A stretch of DNA of 64,000 nt from an uncultured Helicobacter sp. (GCA_949287835.1 CASEHV010000037.1:85986-149985), one strand, 5' to 3'. Counted from the stretch's first letter, positions 17,387 through 26,789 are shown. The notes: generated from the letters alone by a model not told the origin. Made by a program: numbers and translations.

Positions 17387-18145
17387 ATGGATAAGAAATC
17401 TGTTTTTAGCATAAAGGATATGAATCTATTTTATGGCGACTTCCATGCGCTAAAAAATATTAATATGAATATACAAAAAGGGCAGGTAAGTGCCTTCATA
17501 GGTCCTAGCGGCTGTGGGAAAAGCACGTTTATAAGAAGTCTTAATCGCATGAATGACTTGGTAGATAACTGCTCTATTAATGGCAAGATTTTCTTTCATG
17601 GAGATAATATTTATAAAAAATATGATGTCAATTCACTGCGTAAAAAGGTAGGCATGGTATTCCAAAAGCCAAATCCCTTTCCCATGAGTATCTATGATAA
17701 TCTTACCTTTGGTCCAAAGACACATGGCATAAAAAATAAAGACAAGCTAGATTCCATAGTAGAGGAAGCACTAAAAGATGTAGGTTTATGGAAAGATGTC
17801 AAGGATAGGCTAAACAAAAGCGCCCTCTCTCTTAGCGGTGGGCAGCAGCAGCGACTCTGCATAGCCCGTAGCATAGCCATAAAACCAGAGGTAATCCTCA
17901 TGGACGAGCCGACAAGCGCACTAGACCCAATCTCTACTCTAAAAATCGAGGAGCTAATCAATAAGCTAAAGAAAGACTACACCATAATCATCGTAACGCA
18001 CAACATGCAGCAAGCACATAGAATCTCAGATAAAACCGCATTCTTTCTACTAGGCGAAGTCATAGAATTTGACGATACGCAAAAGATTTTTAACAAACCA
18101 AAGGATAAAAAGACAAAGGAGTATATTGAGGGGAAGTTTGGGTGA
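17387..18145 (+). CDS. pstB: Phosphate ABC transporter ATPase PstB
   Basis: 252 residues. PstB drives high-affinity phosphate uptake with PstSCA. Walker A is GPSGCGKST (about 44-52), the signature is [16 protein letters not shown], Walker B is [15 protein letters not shown], with the H-loop in [16 protein letters not shown]. The PstB-specific string [20 protein letters not shown] clearly separates it from other ABC ATPases. The start has TTAGGAG upstream. Odd: no pstS, pstC, pstA or phoU gene lies beside it, so it is an orphan here; the permease must lie elsewhere or the gene has been moved. Confidence 0.93.
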   Translation: MDKKSVFSIKDMNLFYGDFHALKNINMNIQKGQVSAFIGPSGCGKSTFIRSLNRMNDLVDNCSINGKIFFHGDNIYKKYDVNSLRKKVGMVFQKPNPFPMSIYDNLTFGPKTHGIKNKDKLDSIVEEALKDVGLWKDVKDRLNKSALSLSGGQQQRLCIARSIAIKPEVILMDEPTSALDPISTLKIEELINKLKKDYTIIIVTHNMQQAHRISDKTAFFLLGEVIEFDDTQKIFNKPKDKKTKEYIEGKFG

Positions 18146-18283
18146 GAAATTATTGCTATATAATAAAAAATAATTTTTAATATAATAAATAATCTTAATC
18201 TCTTTTTATTTTAGTTTCCTCTCTTTTTAATCTTTACAATAAGTAACATATATTATTAAAAAAGTCAAAAAATATATAATAGG

Positions 18284-18308
18284 TTTTTTTTTTTTTTTGA
18301 TATATAAT
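18284..18308 (+). promoter_or_regulatory. T15 tract next to -10 box: likely phase-variable promoter
   Basis: Fifteen T in a row (18284-18298), then GATA, then a perfect TATAAT (18303-18308), 33 bases before the outer membrane protein ATG. A tract this long changes length by slippage, and its position just upstream of the -10 would alter promoter geometry, as known for H. pylori sabA- and hopZ-type promoters. A homologous promoter with only T8 precedes the related pseudogene on the other strand (48035-48053). Confidence 0.75.
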
Positions 18309-18341
18309 TTTTTTGCTGATTTTTTATAAAAAGGATTTTTC

Positions 18342-19250
18342 ATGGCTTTAAAAAGTATTGTTAGCTCAATATTGTTAGCTTCTTTACTTGTTAGCGTTTC
18401 TAATGCTGATGAGGGAAGTGAGGACCATAAAGACAAGATGACAAAAGATTATCAGACTATGGAACAAAAAGATTCTATGGATGCTGATGATAATAGTGCC
18501 GAGAAAAAAGAGGTCGCAGAGGAAAGTGAAAAACCGCAATTTAAACAAACAGGTTTTACATTTGGACTAGGGCTAGATTATAGCATTGACTCTATAAGCG
18601 GCGATATTCCTATAAACATTCTTAGTTTAGGTAGTATTGGAGGCGGAGGTGGAAATCCCTTTGCTACTGCAAAATATGATTCTTTAGACAATAAAATAGG
18701 TCTAATGCTTTCATTCCAGTATGTTTGGAAAATGGGACTTCTCTTAGACTTTCAGCTAAGAGGGCATTATGTAATTCCGGGCAGTTTGCCAAATGGAGTA
18801 ATGAGTGTACTAGATACAACTAATGCTAGTATCTCAAAATATGGTTTTGGCGGAGATGTGACGTTTTTACTTGGTTATAAGTTTTCATTTGGAAGTTTTG
18901 GGATAGCACCTAAAACAGGTATTGGTAGTTCTGTTACCCTTAACTATACAGATGTTACTGTCGGACCACTTAGTGCAACTGATAGCTTACTAAGAGGCAT
19001 TGTATCTTGGAAGATAGGCTTAGAGGCAAATTATAAACATATAGCATTTGGTTTCCTTGTAGGCATTCCAATCTTCTATGGGCAATCTAGCTCATTTGAT
19101 TTAGATGGTGGTAGTGGCTCTGTTGGTGGAATCCTAGGTAGTGTATTAGGTAGCGGAAATAGTTTGTATAGCACATTATTTACAAACTATGATGATGGTG
19201 TAAAAACTTCATTGTTAAGCTGGAATTTTTATTTAGCTTGGAGATTCTAG
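18342..19250 (+). CDS. Helicobacter outer membrane beta-barrel protein
   Basis: 302 residues. The signal peptide is residues 1-22 (KSIVSSILLASLLVSVSNA, cleavage before DEG). A highly acidic and lysine-rich linker follows (about 23-68, including SEDHKDKMTKDYQTMEQKDS). From FTFGLGLDYS onward come alternating hydrophobic/aromatic strands and glycine-rich turns typical of a porin-like barrel, ending in SWNFYLAWRF with the terminal phenylalanine used for barrel insertion. AAAAAGGA lies before the ATG. The family is Helicobacter-specific and its role unknown; surface exposure and the T15 promoter suggest a variable antigen or adhesin. The pseudogene at 47140-48007 is a paralogue. Confidence 0.8.
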   Translation: MALKSIVSSILLASLLVSVSNADEGSEDHKDKMTKDYQTMEQKDSMDADDNSAEKKEVAEESEKPQFKQTGFTFGLGLDYSIDSISGDIPINILSLGSIGGGGGNPFATAKYDSLDNKIGLMLSFQYVWKMGLLLDFQLRGHYVIPGSLPNGVMSVLDTTNASISKYGFGGDVTFLLGYKFSFGSFGIAPKTGIGSSVTLNYTDVTVGPLSATDSLLRGIVSWKIGLEANYKHIAFGFLVGIPIFYGQSSSFDLDGGSGSVGGILGSVLGSGNSLYSTLFTNYDDGVKTSLLSWNFYLAWRF

Positions 19251-19315
19251 AATATTTAGGGTTGTTTTAAGATGCCAACACAAACACTTCATACATATTT
19301 CCTTTAACCTTTAAT

Positions 19316-20089
19316 CTAAACAACCCACCTAAATATTTCTTTCAAGCCATGTATCCACATGGCAATCTTTATAATCCTATTTCGTTTTATTTCATACTCA
19401 TTTGGCGGATATTGTTTATCCCATGCTTCCATTAGTCTTTGCTCTTGCGGGCTTATCCTTATATGATATTTCTCACTCATGTAAAGATATGTTCTAGCGA
19501 TTAGTCCTTTGGAATAATTTGCTGGATAAAAACGTCTGTTTTCAAAATCCGTATAGACCTCGCATTCTCCATATTGATTATAGACTAGATTCCTAGGTGC
19601 CTCTGCATATCGAAAGTTACTTCTATCCGAATTAATCTCACCTATGGCTGGGACGAGATTATATGGGTCTGCCTCCATTTTATTAAATGTAGAATCTCTT
19701 TTACACGCCGCTCTGCCGCCCTCTCTCCAGCATTGCAGATGCCGCCCGAAGTTTTGTGCTGGCATGATATGCTCAAACTCAATATGCCTTGCCCTCTGAT
19801 TAATATTACCCTTCCTTGTATATTCTAGTCTTGGGGTATAGGCATAAGATTCTATGACTTTTATGCCATCATGGGTAATCTCAAATGGTGCATTGCAGTA
19901 AAAATCTGTATTTAGCCCCCCGATTTTATAGCCTTGTGTTAGAATCTTCTTTGCCTCATTAAAGTCCTTTGGGTTGCTAAATCCAAAGGGCAGTAGAAAT
20001 ATAGCAATTATCATGACTATCAAAAGTATTAAAAGACGTCTTTTATAATAGTCAAACATATTTTTACTTCGCCTTAGCATTCTTCCCAT
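19316..20089 (-). CDS. Endonuclease I family DNase (EndA/NucM-like)
   Basis: 257 residues. One N-terminal membrane segment (LLILLIVMIIAIFLLPFGFSN, residues about 18-40) exports or anchors it; the nuclease domain is periplasmic. The family signature is present: HIEFEHIMPAQNFGRHLQCWREGGR with the beta-beta-alpha-Me histidine, and MEADPYNLVPAIGEINSDRSNFRY with the metal-binding Asn. Such enzymes degrade non-specific extracellular DNA for nutrition or defence. The ATG lies one base after the stop of the metal pump gene, so it is the last gene of that operon, an unexpected partner for metal efflux. An earlier internal start (NMFDYY) is possible. Confidence 0.88.
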   Translation of the reverse strand: MGRMLRRSKNMFDYYKRRLLILLIVMIIAIFLLPFGFSNPKDFNEAKKILTQGYKIGGLNTDFYCNAPFEITHDGIKVIESYAYTPRLEYTRKGNINQRARHIEFEHIMPAQNFGRHLQCWREGGRAACKRDSTFNKMEADPYNLVPAIGEINSDRSNFRYAEAPRNLVYNQYGECEVYTDFENRRFYPANYSKGLIARTYLYMSEKYHIRISPQEQRLMEAWDKQYPPNEYEIKRNRIIKIAMWIHGLKEIFRWVV

Positions 20090-20090
20090 G

Positions 20091-23000
20091 CTATTCCCTC
20101 ATCTTAAGAATATAAAAGCAAATAGGAATGATAAAGAGGGTTAGAATCCCACTTGTTATCATACCCCATAGCATTGGCATAGCTATTGCCTTCATAATCT
20201 CACTCCCCACGCCATGCGAATACATGATAGGCAGGAATGAGGCAATAATGCTAATGATAGTCATAAGCTTTGGTCGCACCCTTTGTGCTGCACCTATCAT
20301 TACTACTTCCTTTAATCTAATATCATTTAAAATCTTCCCAGACGCCCTAGCCTCCCTAAAGCTCTGCTCTAAATAGATAATCATCACAATGCTAGTCTCA
20401 GCGGCAATGCCAAGTAGCGCTAGGATTCCAACCACACTTGCTATGCTAAGATTATATCCAAAAACCTCAAGGGCAAAAAGTCCGCCCATAAGGGCAAATG
20501 GCAGTGTTATAAAACATAAAATCGTATAGCTAAGTCTCCTTAGCGCTAGATAAATTAGCACAAATATTAGCACGAGGCTAAAAGGCACGATATACACTAG
20601 TCTCTCCATAGCAGACTGCAGATACTCACTCTCACCGCTAAACTCATAGTAATATCCATTTGGCATTTCTATATCTTTTAGAATCTCAGATGCCCTCTCT
20701 TTATAGGTCTTTGGCGAGACATTATCATTTGGCGTAATATAAATATAATTTACCCCAAGTCCATTTTCACTTTGCAACTCTGTGGGGGAATTGCTATATG
20801 ATATATCTGCCAAAACGCTTAGAGGATAGAATCCAAGTGCGGTTTTAATATAAATATTCTTGATAGATTCTATGTCATTGCGACTTACATCTTTTAGCCG
20901 TGCAGATATGGGGTAATTCTCTATACCGCTAATCTGTGTGCTAATGCTAGAGCCGCCTAGCCCGTAGTTTATGAGATTTAGTATAGAATCTTTTTTCACT
21001 CCATATCGTATTAGCTTCTCATCATCTATATTTATATCTACATAGTATCCACTATTTGCCCTCTGTGCGAATGCCGATTTTGTCTCACTCATCTCTCTTA
21101 GCTTTTTTTCTATCTGCAATGATATGGATTCTAGAATCTTTCTATCATTGCCATAGAGTTTTATGCCAAGTGGCGTTCGTATGCCTGTTAAAAGCATATC
21201 TGTCCTGCCGCGTATGGGGTATGTCCATGAGTTTGTTAGCCCCTTTATTTGCAGGGCAGAATCTAGCTTATCGCGAATCTCTTGTATATTCTCATAGCCA
21301 TTTTTTAGATGCACATAGACTTCTAACATGGATAGAGGGGCAGGGTCAGAGCTAGTGTTTGCACGTCCGACTTTGCCAAAGACGCTTTCTACGAAGTCAA
21401 AGCTTTGCAGAATGGAATCTACCTCTTTTAGATAATGCAGAGCAGTTTGCATATTTGGCGAAGCAGGCGTTACAGGCATATACATGATGATGCCCTCATT
21501 GATTTTTGGCATAAATTCCCAGCCTAGATTCCTATATGAGATATACACGAGCGAGAGGCTAATAAGACATAAAGCTAGAAAAATATATTTAAACCTAAGA
21601 CAAAAGTCAAGGCAGATTCTATAATACTTAATGAAAAATTTATTAATGACATTTTTCTCTTCGGCTATGATTTTCCCCTTGATTAAAAACAGCATCAAAA
21701 TAGGCACGATAGTGATAGAAAGTATGGCGCCAACGAGCATGGCAAAGGTCTTTGTAAAGGCAAGTGGCGAAAATAGCTTTTCCTCCTGTCCGCTTAGTGC
21801 AAAAATTGGCAAGAAAGAAACCACGATAATCATTAGTGCAAAAAATATCGGACTTCCAACCTGCTTTGCGGAATCTATGATGATTTTTTGACGAATGGAT
21901 TCTGTGTTTTGGTTTGTTGTATTGTTATTTTGAGTTGTTGTATTGTTTTGGTTATTTTTGTTATTTTGACTTTTTGCGTCATTGTGAGAGGCGTTTTCGT
22001 CATTCTGAGAGCTTAAGCCCGAAGAATCTTTTGAATCTTGATTCTGTTCTTTCTTAGATTCTGTGTTTTCTTTAGAATCTTGATTCTGTGCTAAATCCAG
22101 AGATGTTTCGCTACCGCTCAACATGACGGAGGATTTGTCATTCGCAAGGCTTGCCGAAGAATCTTTTAGTGTGTCATCATTGCAAGACGTAACTGAAGAG
22201 TCCGTCATTCTGAACGAATGTGAAGAATCTTTAGAATCTCGCTCTATTTCTTTATTCTCCCCTTGTTTTAGATTCTCTTCCTTTGGCGCAAAAAAGGGCT
22301 GCTCCCCCACCCCGCTCCCCCGCGCGCCAAAAAAGCCGCCGCTTTTTTCGCTTATCGGGGGAGTGCTATGTTCTCCACGCGTATCTTGTAATCCAAAGAC
22401 AGCACTACTGCTGTCTTTTTCTCTTTCCTCTTGTGTTGGCTGGGATTGCAAACTTTTGGATTCCATGTCGGCTTGATTTTTTGCGTCATTGTGAGACGGA
22501 TTTATGTTATTCTGAGTGTCTAGTGAAGAATCTTTTTGTGTATTTTGAGAATCTAGATTCTGAAAAGATGTTTCGCTACCGCTCAACATGACGGAGGTAG
22601 CGTCTTGACTTTTTATATCATTGTGGCTATTTGTGTTATTCTGAGACGTATTTACGTCATTCGCAAGGCTTGCCGAAGAATCTTTTAGTGTGTCATCATT
22701 GCAAGACGTAACTGAAGAGTCCGTCATTCTGAACGAATGTGAAGAATCTTTTAGCGCATCATTATTCTTAGCGTTTAGTGAATAATCACTCTTAACACTC
22801 CCATTAGAATCTATCTCTCCTCTAAAGTCAGAATCAAGCCCATGCAAAGCTTTCGATAAATTTTTATGTGCATTTTCTATCATCACGATGGCAGCATCGA
22901 CCATGGCGCCTATGGCTATGGCAATGCCTCCTAGGCTCATGATTGTGGATTCTATATTAAAGATTCTCATAAGCAAAAGACTAATGAAAACGCATAGCGG

Positions 23001-24095
23001 TAGGGTGATAATGATTATCAACGCACTTCTTACATGTAGCAAAAATACAATGCTAATCACAAGCACGATAATGCTCTCCTCTAGCAATGTATTTGCTAAG
23101 TTTTTTATAGCTTTTTGTATCAAATCACTTCTATCATAAACAGATTCTATCTTTACATCGCTATTTGAAGCATTAAGTTGTGCGATTTTTTCCTTGATTT
23201 TCTGCAAAGTAGCATACGTGTTACCCTCATATTTTACCATGACGATGCCACCCACGACCTCGCCACTTCCATTTAGCTCGGCTGCACCCCGCCTTGGACT
23301 TGGCACTAATCGCACATCTGCTACGTCGCCTATCCTGACTATAATATTATTTTCATTCCTAATAATAATATTTTCAATGTCTTTAATATCTTTTACATAG
23401 CCATTAGTGCGGATAATTTTCTCAAAGCCTTCCTCAAAGATGACGCCCCCGCCGCTCTCATTATTTGCCGACTTTATGGATTCTATAATGTCGTTGTAGT
23501 CTATGTTGTATCGCACGAGTTTGTCGTTGTCTATGGTTATCTCAAAGTTTTTTACAAAGCCGCCGATACTTGCCACTTCGCTTACGCCATCTATGCCTAG
23601 CAGGGCGTATTTGTAGTAGAAATCTTGCAGACTCCTAAGCTCTCCTAAGTCCTTTGTATCGCTTTTTAGCGCATATTGATATGCCCAGCCAACGCTTGTA
23701 GAATCGCTTCCTAACGAGACTTTGGCATTTGCGGGGAGGTTTGTGCTTTGAGAGAGAATCTCAAGTATCCTGCTCCTTGCCCAATACAAGTCAGTTTTAT
23801 CCTTGAAAATCACATAGATTAACGCACTCTCATAGCTAGAGGCACCACGCACGACCTCTACATTTGATATAGACATTAGCGATGAGATAAGGGGGTAGGT
23901 TACTTGCTCCTCTACTACCTTTGGTGATTGATTGGGGAAATCTACTTGCAAGACGACTTGTGGCAGACTAAGATCTGGCAGTGCATCTAGCTTTAGATGT
24001 TTAAGAGAGTAAAGTGAGAGGGCAAATGCCAAAGCGATAAATAATGATACAAGTAGCTTATTTTTTATACTAGAGGAGATGATGGAATCTATCAT
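20091..24095 (-). CDS. cznA: Heavy-metal RND efflux pump (CzcA/CznA/CusA type) with a repeat-encoded insert
   Basis: 1334 residues; relatives have about 1020-1050. The N-terminal KNKLLVSLFIALAFALSLYSL, LPDLSLPQVVLQVDFPNQSPKVVEEQVTYPL, and GWAYQYAL mark the heavy-metal class. TM4 carries AIAIGAMVDAAIVMIENAHKNL with the proton-relay residues. The excess comes from one insert of roughly 315 residues (about 417-733), between TM4 and TM5, in the loop expected to face the cytoplasm. It consists of Asp/Ser/Asn-rich repeat peptides ([27 protein letters not shown]). The insert is uninterrupted by stops. The rest, including QVGSPIFFALMIIVVSFLPIF and the second half, is intact. It probably exports Cd/Zn/Ni or Cu/Ag; the metal is not decidable here. 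The symbol rests on C-B-A order and family. Confidence 0.9.
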   Translation of the reverse strand: MIDSIISSSIKNKLLVSLFIALAFALSLYSLKHLKLDALPDLSLPQVVLQVDFPNQSPKVVEEQVTYPLISSLMSISNVEVVRGASSYESALIYVIFKDKTDLYWARSRILEILSQSTNLPANAKVSLGSDSTSVGWAYQYALKSDTKDLGELRSLQDFYYKYALLGIDGVSEVASIGGFVKNFEITIDNDKLVRYNIDYNDIIESIKSANNESGGGVIFEEGFEKIIRTNGYVKDIKDIENIIIRNENNIIVRIGDVADVRLVPSPRRGAAELNGSGEVVGGIVMVKYEGNTYATLQKIKEKIAQLNASNSDVKIESVYDRSDLIQKAIKNLANTLLEESIIVLVISIVFLLHVRSALIIIITLPLCVFISLLLMRIFNIESTIMSLGGIAIAIGAMVDAAIVMIENAHKNLSKALHGLDSDFRGEIDSNGSVKSDYSLNAKNNDALKDSSHSFRMTDSSVTSCNDDTLKDSSASLANDVNTSQNNTNSHNDIKSQDATSVMLSGSETSFQNLDSQNTQKDSSLDTQNNINPSHNDAKNQADMESKSLQSQPTQEEREKDSSSAVFGLQDTRGEHSTPPISEKSGGFFGARGSGVGEQPFFAPKEENLKQGENKEIERDSKDSSHSFRMTDSSVTSCNDDTLKDSSASLANDKSSVMLSGSETSLDLAQNQDSKENTESKKEQNQDSKDSSGLSSQNDENASHNDAKSQNNKNNQNNTTTQNNNTTNQNTESIRQKIIIDSAKQVGSPIFFALMIIVVSFLPIFALSGQEEKLFSPLAFTKTFAMLVGAILSITIVPILMLFLIKGKIIAEEKNVINKFFIKYYRICLDFCLRFKYIFLALCLISLSLVYISYRNLGWEFMPKINEGIIMYMPVTPASPNMQTALHYLKEVDSILQSFDFVESVFGKVGRANTSSDPAPLSMLEVYVHLKNGYENIQEIRDKLDSALQIKGLTNSWTYPIRGRTDMLLTGIRTPLGIKLYGNDRKILESISLQIEKKLREMSETKSAFAQRANSGYYVDINIDDEKLIRYGVKKDSILNLINYGLGGSSISTQISGIENYPISARLKDVSRNDIESIKNIYIKTALGFYPLSVLADISYSNSPTELQSENGLGVNYIYITPNDNVSPKTYKERASEILKDIEMPNGYYYEFSGESEYLQSAMERLVYIVPFSLVLIFVLIYLALRRLSYTILCFITLPFALMGGLFALEVFGYNLSIASVVGILALLGIAAETSIVMIIYLEQSFREARASGKILNDIRLKEVVMIGAAQRVRPKLMTIISIIASFLPIMYSHGVGSEIMKAIAMPMLWGMITSGILTLFIIPICFYILKMRE
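21985..22790 (-). repeat. Cluster of in-frame repeat elements inside the metal pump gene
   Basis: The insert holds several copies of two repeat types also found between genes: type A around CATTCTGA...GAAGAATCT and type B around CATGTTGAGCGGTAGCGAAA. A 96-bp segment occurs twice, identically, at 22137-22232 and 22656-22751; the 519-base offset is a multiple of three. Type B copies lie at about 22101-22132 and 22567-22598. Another repeat, GC-rich (22296-22370), resembles the proline-rich LPQGEG-type repeat. All are read in one open frame. Confidence 0.85.
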
Positions 24096-24113
24096 GATGA
24101 TACCTTAGGGATA

Positions 24114-24551
24114 TTATCTACCATCCCTCACCATATAAATCACTACAGAATCATTTCTCCATATTACTCTTTTGCTAAATTTATCTTCTCTAATGTCAAA
24201 ATCTCTGCTAAAGATTCCCATAAAGGCATTCTCAAAAGACACCACAGAAGGCTCACACATTTTTTTTGTCATCGCACCATTTTCGCTAATTGTTATATGA
24301 GTTCCTTGCAAAGTGTAGCCTATCATAAAATTATTACACCCCGCATTGCCACTTATCCTATCCTCTAGCACGGAAATCCTAATACCATTTATCTCTCTTG
24401 GAAAAATCACGGCATTTCCATCGACTTCTATATTCGTGATTATCCAATTACCATAGATATTTACCATATCTCTTTTGTGATTCTCATGCTTCAAGTCAAA
24501 CTCACTTGCAAAACAAAAACTAAACATAAGAACAAACAGCAATCTAAACAT
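24114..24551 (-). CDS. META-domain (HslJ-like) exported protein
   Basis: 145 residues with a signal peptide (FRLLFVLMFSFCFA, cleaved before SEFD). The META-domain hallmark is GNAGCNNFMIGYTLQG with TITENGAMTKKMC-like text after it (here ISENGAMTKKMCEPSVVSFENAF), spanning about residues 70-125. It opens with YGNWIITNIEVDG. META/HslJ proteins are small envelope proteins linked to stress or drug resistance with no known activity. It lies inside the metal efflux operon, between the adaptor gene (9-base gap) and the pump gene (18-base gap), so it may help periplasmic metal handling; that part is inference. Confidence 0.75.
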   Translation of the reverse strand: MFRLLFVLMFSFCFASEFDLKHENHKRDMVNIYGNWIITNIEVDGNAVIFPREINGIRISVLEDRISGNAGCNNFMIGYTLQGTHITISENGAMTKKMCEPSVVSFENAFMGIFSRDFDIREDKFSKRVIWRNDSVVIYMVRDGR

Positions 24552-24560
24552 ACCAAACTC

Positions 24561-25496
24561 CTAATCAAATAATCCATTATTCTGCGCATCCGCATCTAGG
24601 ATAAAGGAAGCATTCCTCTCCACCATATCCCCCTGCTGCAATCCGCTAAGAATCTCATAATAATCACTACCCAAAATCCTACGAGCCTCTATCTCTTGGG
24701 GCATCATCTCATCGTCCTCATCTACAAAGACGATAAACTTACCATTTTTCTGCAACACTGCACTTTTTGGTAGCACGAGGGCATCGCGTTTTTGTCCCTC
24801 TATGATTACATTTGCAAACATATTTGGGAATAATGCCCTATTTTTATTCTCTACTATAAATCGCACTTTTACAAAATTATCATTGACTTCTGGGTAAATC
24901 ATATCAAACTTTAGCATTATATCCCCACTTATCCCATCAATCCTAGCAAATGCCCTGCCATTTTTTTGTAATATTTCTAGGTCCTCTTGATTGATATTTG
25001 CGATAAGCCACAAGGAATCTATATTTGTGATTCTAAAGACTTCATCACCCTTTTTCACGCCGCTTCCTACATTTACATTCTTTATCACAAAGCCATCGCT
25101 TGGTGCATAAAAGATTAGCTCGTTTATGATTCTATGAGTCCTGGCGATTTTATCAATCTGTGCTTTATCCACGCCTAAAAGCTCTAGCTTCTGCCTTGCT
25201 AACTGCCCTTGATTATAACCCTGCGTAGCTAAAAGCTCACTTTGTGCATCCACTAACTCAGGAGAATATAGGCTAAAAAGTGGCTCTCCTTTTTTCACAA
25301 ATGTATAATTTTTACTCACAAAAAGCTTTTCTATAAAACCATCTACACGAATGCTAAGACTATAAACCTTAGAATCATCAGCACTTAGCGCACCATAGTA
25401 TTTCTTAGAATCTGCCACTTCCATTTTGCTAACCTCTATGCCTTTGCCTATCAAAAATGCGGTGCAAAGTAGTGTTAATAAAAAAATTCTAATCAT
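24561..25496 (-). CDS. cznB: RND efflux periplasmic adaptor subunit
   Basis: 311 residues, a membrane-fusion protein linking the inner-membrane pump to the outer-membrane channel. A signal peptide or anchor (IRIFLLTLLCTAFLIGKG) is followed by the lipoyl half-motif VDGFIEKLFVSKNYTFVKKGEPLFSLYSPELVDAQ (about 50-90), a helical hairpin segment, and the second half-motif APSDGFVIKNVNVGSGVKKGDEVFRI (about 135-160). It ends with the barrel and membrane-proximal parts (LPKSAVLQKNGKFIVFV). It overlaps the channel gene by eight bases. No metal-binding N-terminal extension is seen. Confidence 0.87.
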   Translation of the reverse strand: MIRIFLLTLLCTAFLIGKGIEVSKMEVADSKKYYGALSADDSKVYSLSIRVDGFIEKLFVSKNYTFVKKGEPLFSLYSPELVDAQSELLATQGYNQGQLARQKLELLGVDKAQIDKIARTHRIINELIFYAPSDGFVIKNVNVGSGVKKGDEVFRITNIDSLWLIANINQEDLEILQKNGRAFARIDGISGDIMLKFDMIYPEVNDNFVKVRFIVENKNRALFPNMFANVIIEGQKRDALVLPKSAVLQKNGKFIVFVDEDDEMMPQEIEARRILGSDYYEILSGLQQGDMVERNASFILDADAQNNGLFD

Positions 25497-26688
25497 AAAT
25501 GCCCCTTAAGCTTTGCAGATTCCAATAAGTCTTAGAAATCTGTGCAAGTGTCTCAATCCTTAGAATCTTAGCCTCTATCTCATCATTTAATGCACTATAA
25601 AATTCCAAAAATGCCCCGACTTGACTCGTGGAATGATGCTTGTAAAGCGAGGTAATCTGCGTATTTGAGGGTAGCAACATGGAATCTATAATCTCTAGGT
25701 TTTTGCGATAAGTCTTGAGATTTGCTATGAGATTATAGGCGTTGTGCTTGATTTTATTTTCTACATCTAGTGCCTTCGATTTTGCTACCAAATTTTCATA
25801 TTTATTTTGCAAAATCGCATATTTCTCTCTGCCATAGATTCCAAGTGGCAGGGAAAAATCTAGCGAAAACATATCAGTCCTATTTACACGAAACATATAT
25901 CTAAAGCCAACCTCTAAGTCAGGGATATAAGATTTCCTTGCAAGGGTTATAGAATCTCTACTTATCTCATCGTTTAATAGAGCAGATTTTATTTCATAAT
26001 TATGTGCCAAAATGTTATTTATAAAGCTACTTTCCTCTACTTTATCTAACTCCTCGCTGCTAGGATATGAGATATTTAGTATATTAGATTTCCCAAAGCT
26101 AATTTCACTCACCTCTATGTTTGCATTTTTTAGTCCGTTTGCTATGTCATTTTTGCGAATCTCAAGCTTTGCCTTTAGTGTCCTTAGCTTTTGAATCTGC
26201 ATGGGATTAAAATTGCTAGAGGTTTTCAGACTATCTAGTAAAATATCGATATTTTTAATAGAATCATTCATGCAGTCTAAAATCTCATTATTTTTCTTTG
26301 TATCGATAAACCCAGAGATGATTCTAAAGGCATATTCATTTCTTAGATTCTTAAGTTCATAGAGTTTTGATGTGGCTTGTTTATCCGTGATTTTCCCACT
26401 TAATTTTCGCTTGCCATTTAAATCTATGCCCTGTGAGATTCCAATGAAGATATTTTGCATTTCACTTGCATCTAAGATATGTGGCATAAGTACCTCTGCA
26501 TTGTCATAGCCAAATTTTAGTCGTGGATTATCCCATTTTCTATCTAGCTTTGCCTTTGCTTCTAGGGCTTTTATTTCATATTCTAACTGCTTTAATTTTT
26601 CATTATGTTTTAGCATGGATTCCATATCTATGATTTCATTTGCCCCGCAAATACACACAAATGTAATGAGAAAACATAGCAATCTCAT
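25489..26688 (-). CDS. cznC: RND efflux outer-membrane channel (TolC/CzcC family)
   Basis: 399 residues from the ATG of MRLLCFLITFVCICGANE, which gives a clean signal peptide and has TAAGG upstream; a longer frame starting at 26772 would only add hydrophobic residues before it. Long amphipathic helices (residues about 25-200 and 230-395) and the LDFSLPLGIYGREKYAILQNKYENLVAKSKAL segment are typical of the TolC-like duplicated barrel-helix fold. It begins the leftward metal efflux operon (C, B, META, A, endonuclease). The divergent gene trkH starts 102 bases away. Confidence 0.85.
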   Translation of the reverse strand: MRLLCFLITFVCICGANEIIDMESMLKHNEKLKQLEYEIKALEAKAKLDRKWDNPRLKFGYDNAEVLMPHILDASEMQNIFIGISQGIDLNGKRKLSGKITDKQATSKLYELKNLRNEYAFRIISGFIDTKKNNEILDCMNDSIKNIDILLDSLKTSSNFNPMQIQKLRTLKAKLEIRKNDIANGLKNANIEVSEISFGKSNILNISYPSSEELDKVEESSFINNILAHNYEIKSALLNDEISRDSITLARKSYIPDLEVGFRYMFRVNRTDMFSLDFSLPLGIYGREKYAILQNKYENLVAKSKALDVENKIKHNAYNLIANLKTYRKNLEIIDSMLLPSNTQITSLYKHHSTSQVGAFLEFYSALNDEIEAKILRIETLAQISKTYWNLQSLRGIYD

Positions 26689-26789
26689 ACATAGCCTTAC
26701 CCAAAGAATGAAAGAAGAATGAAGGCGTGATTCTATCAACACTAATAAAACAAATATTATAAAATTCCACAAAAATTTTAAGGATATAC

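Noticed and set aside
22123..22591. Rightward ORFs inside the metal pump gene
   Set aside because: They are antisense readings of the repeat insert; the leftward frame is continuous with the pump protein on both sides.
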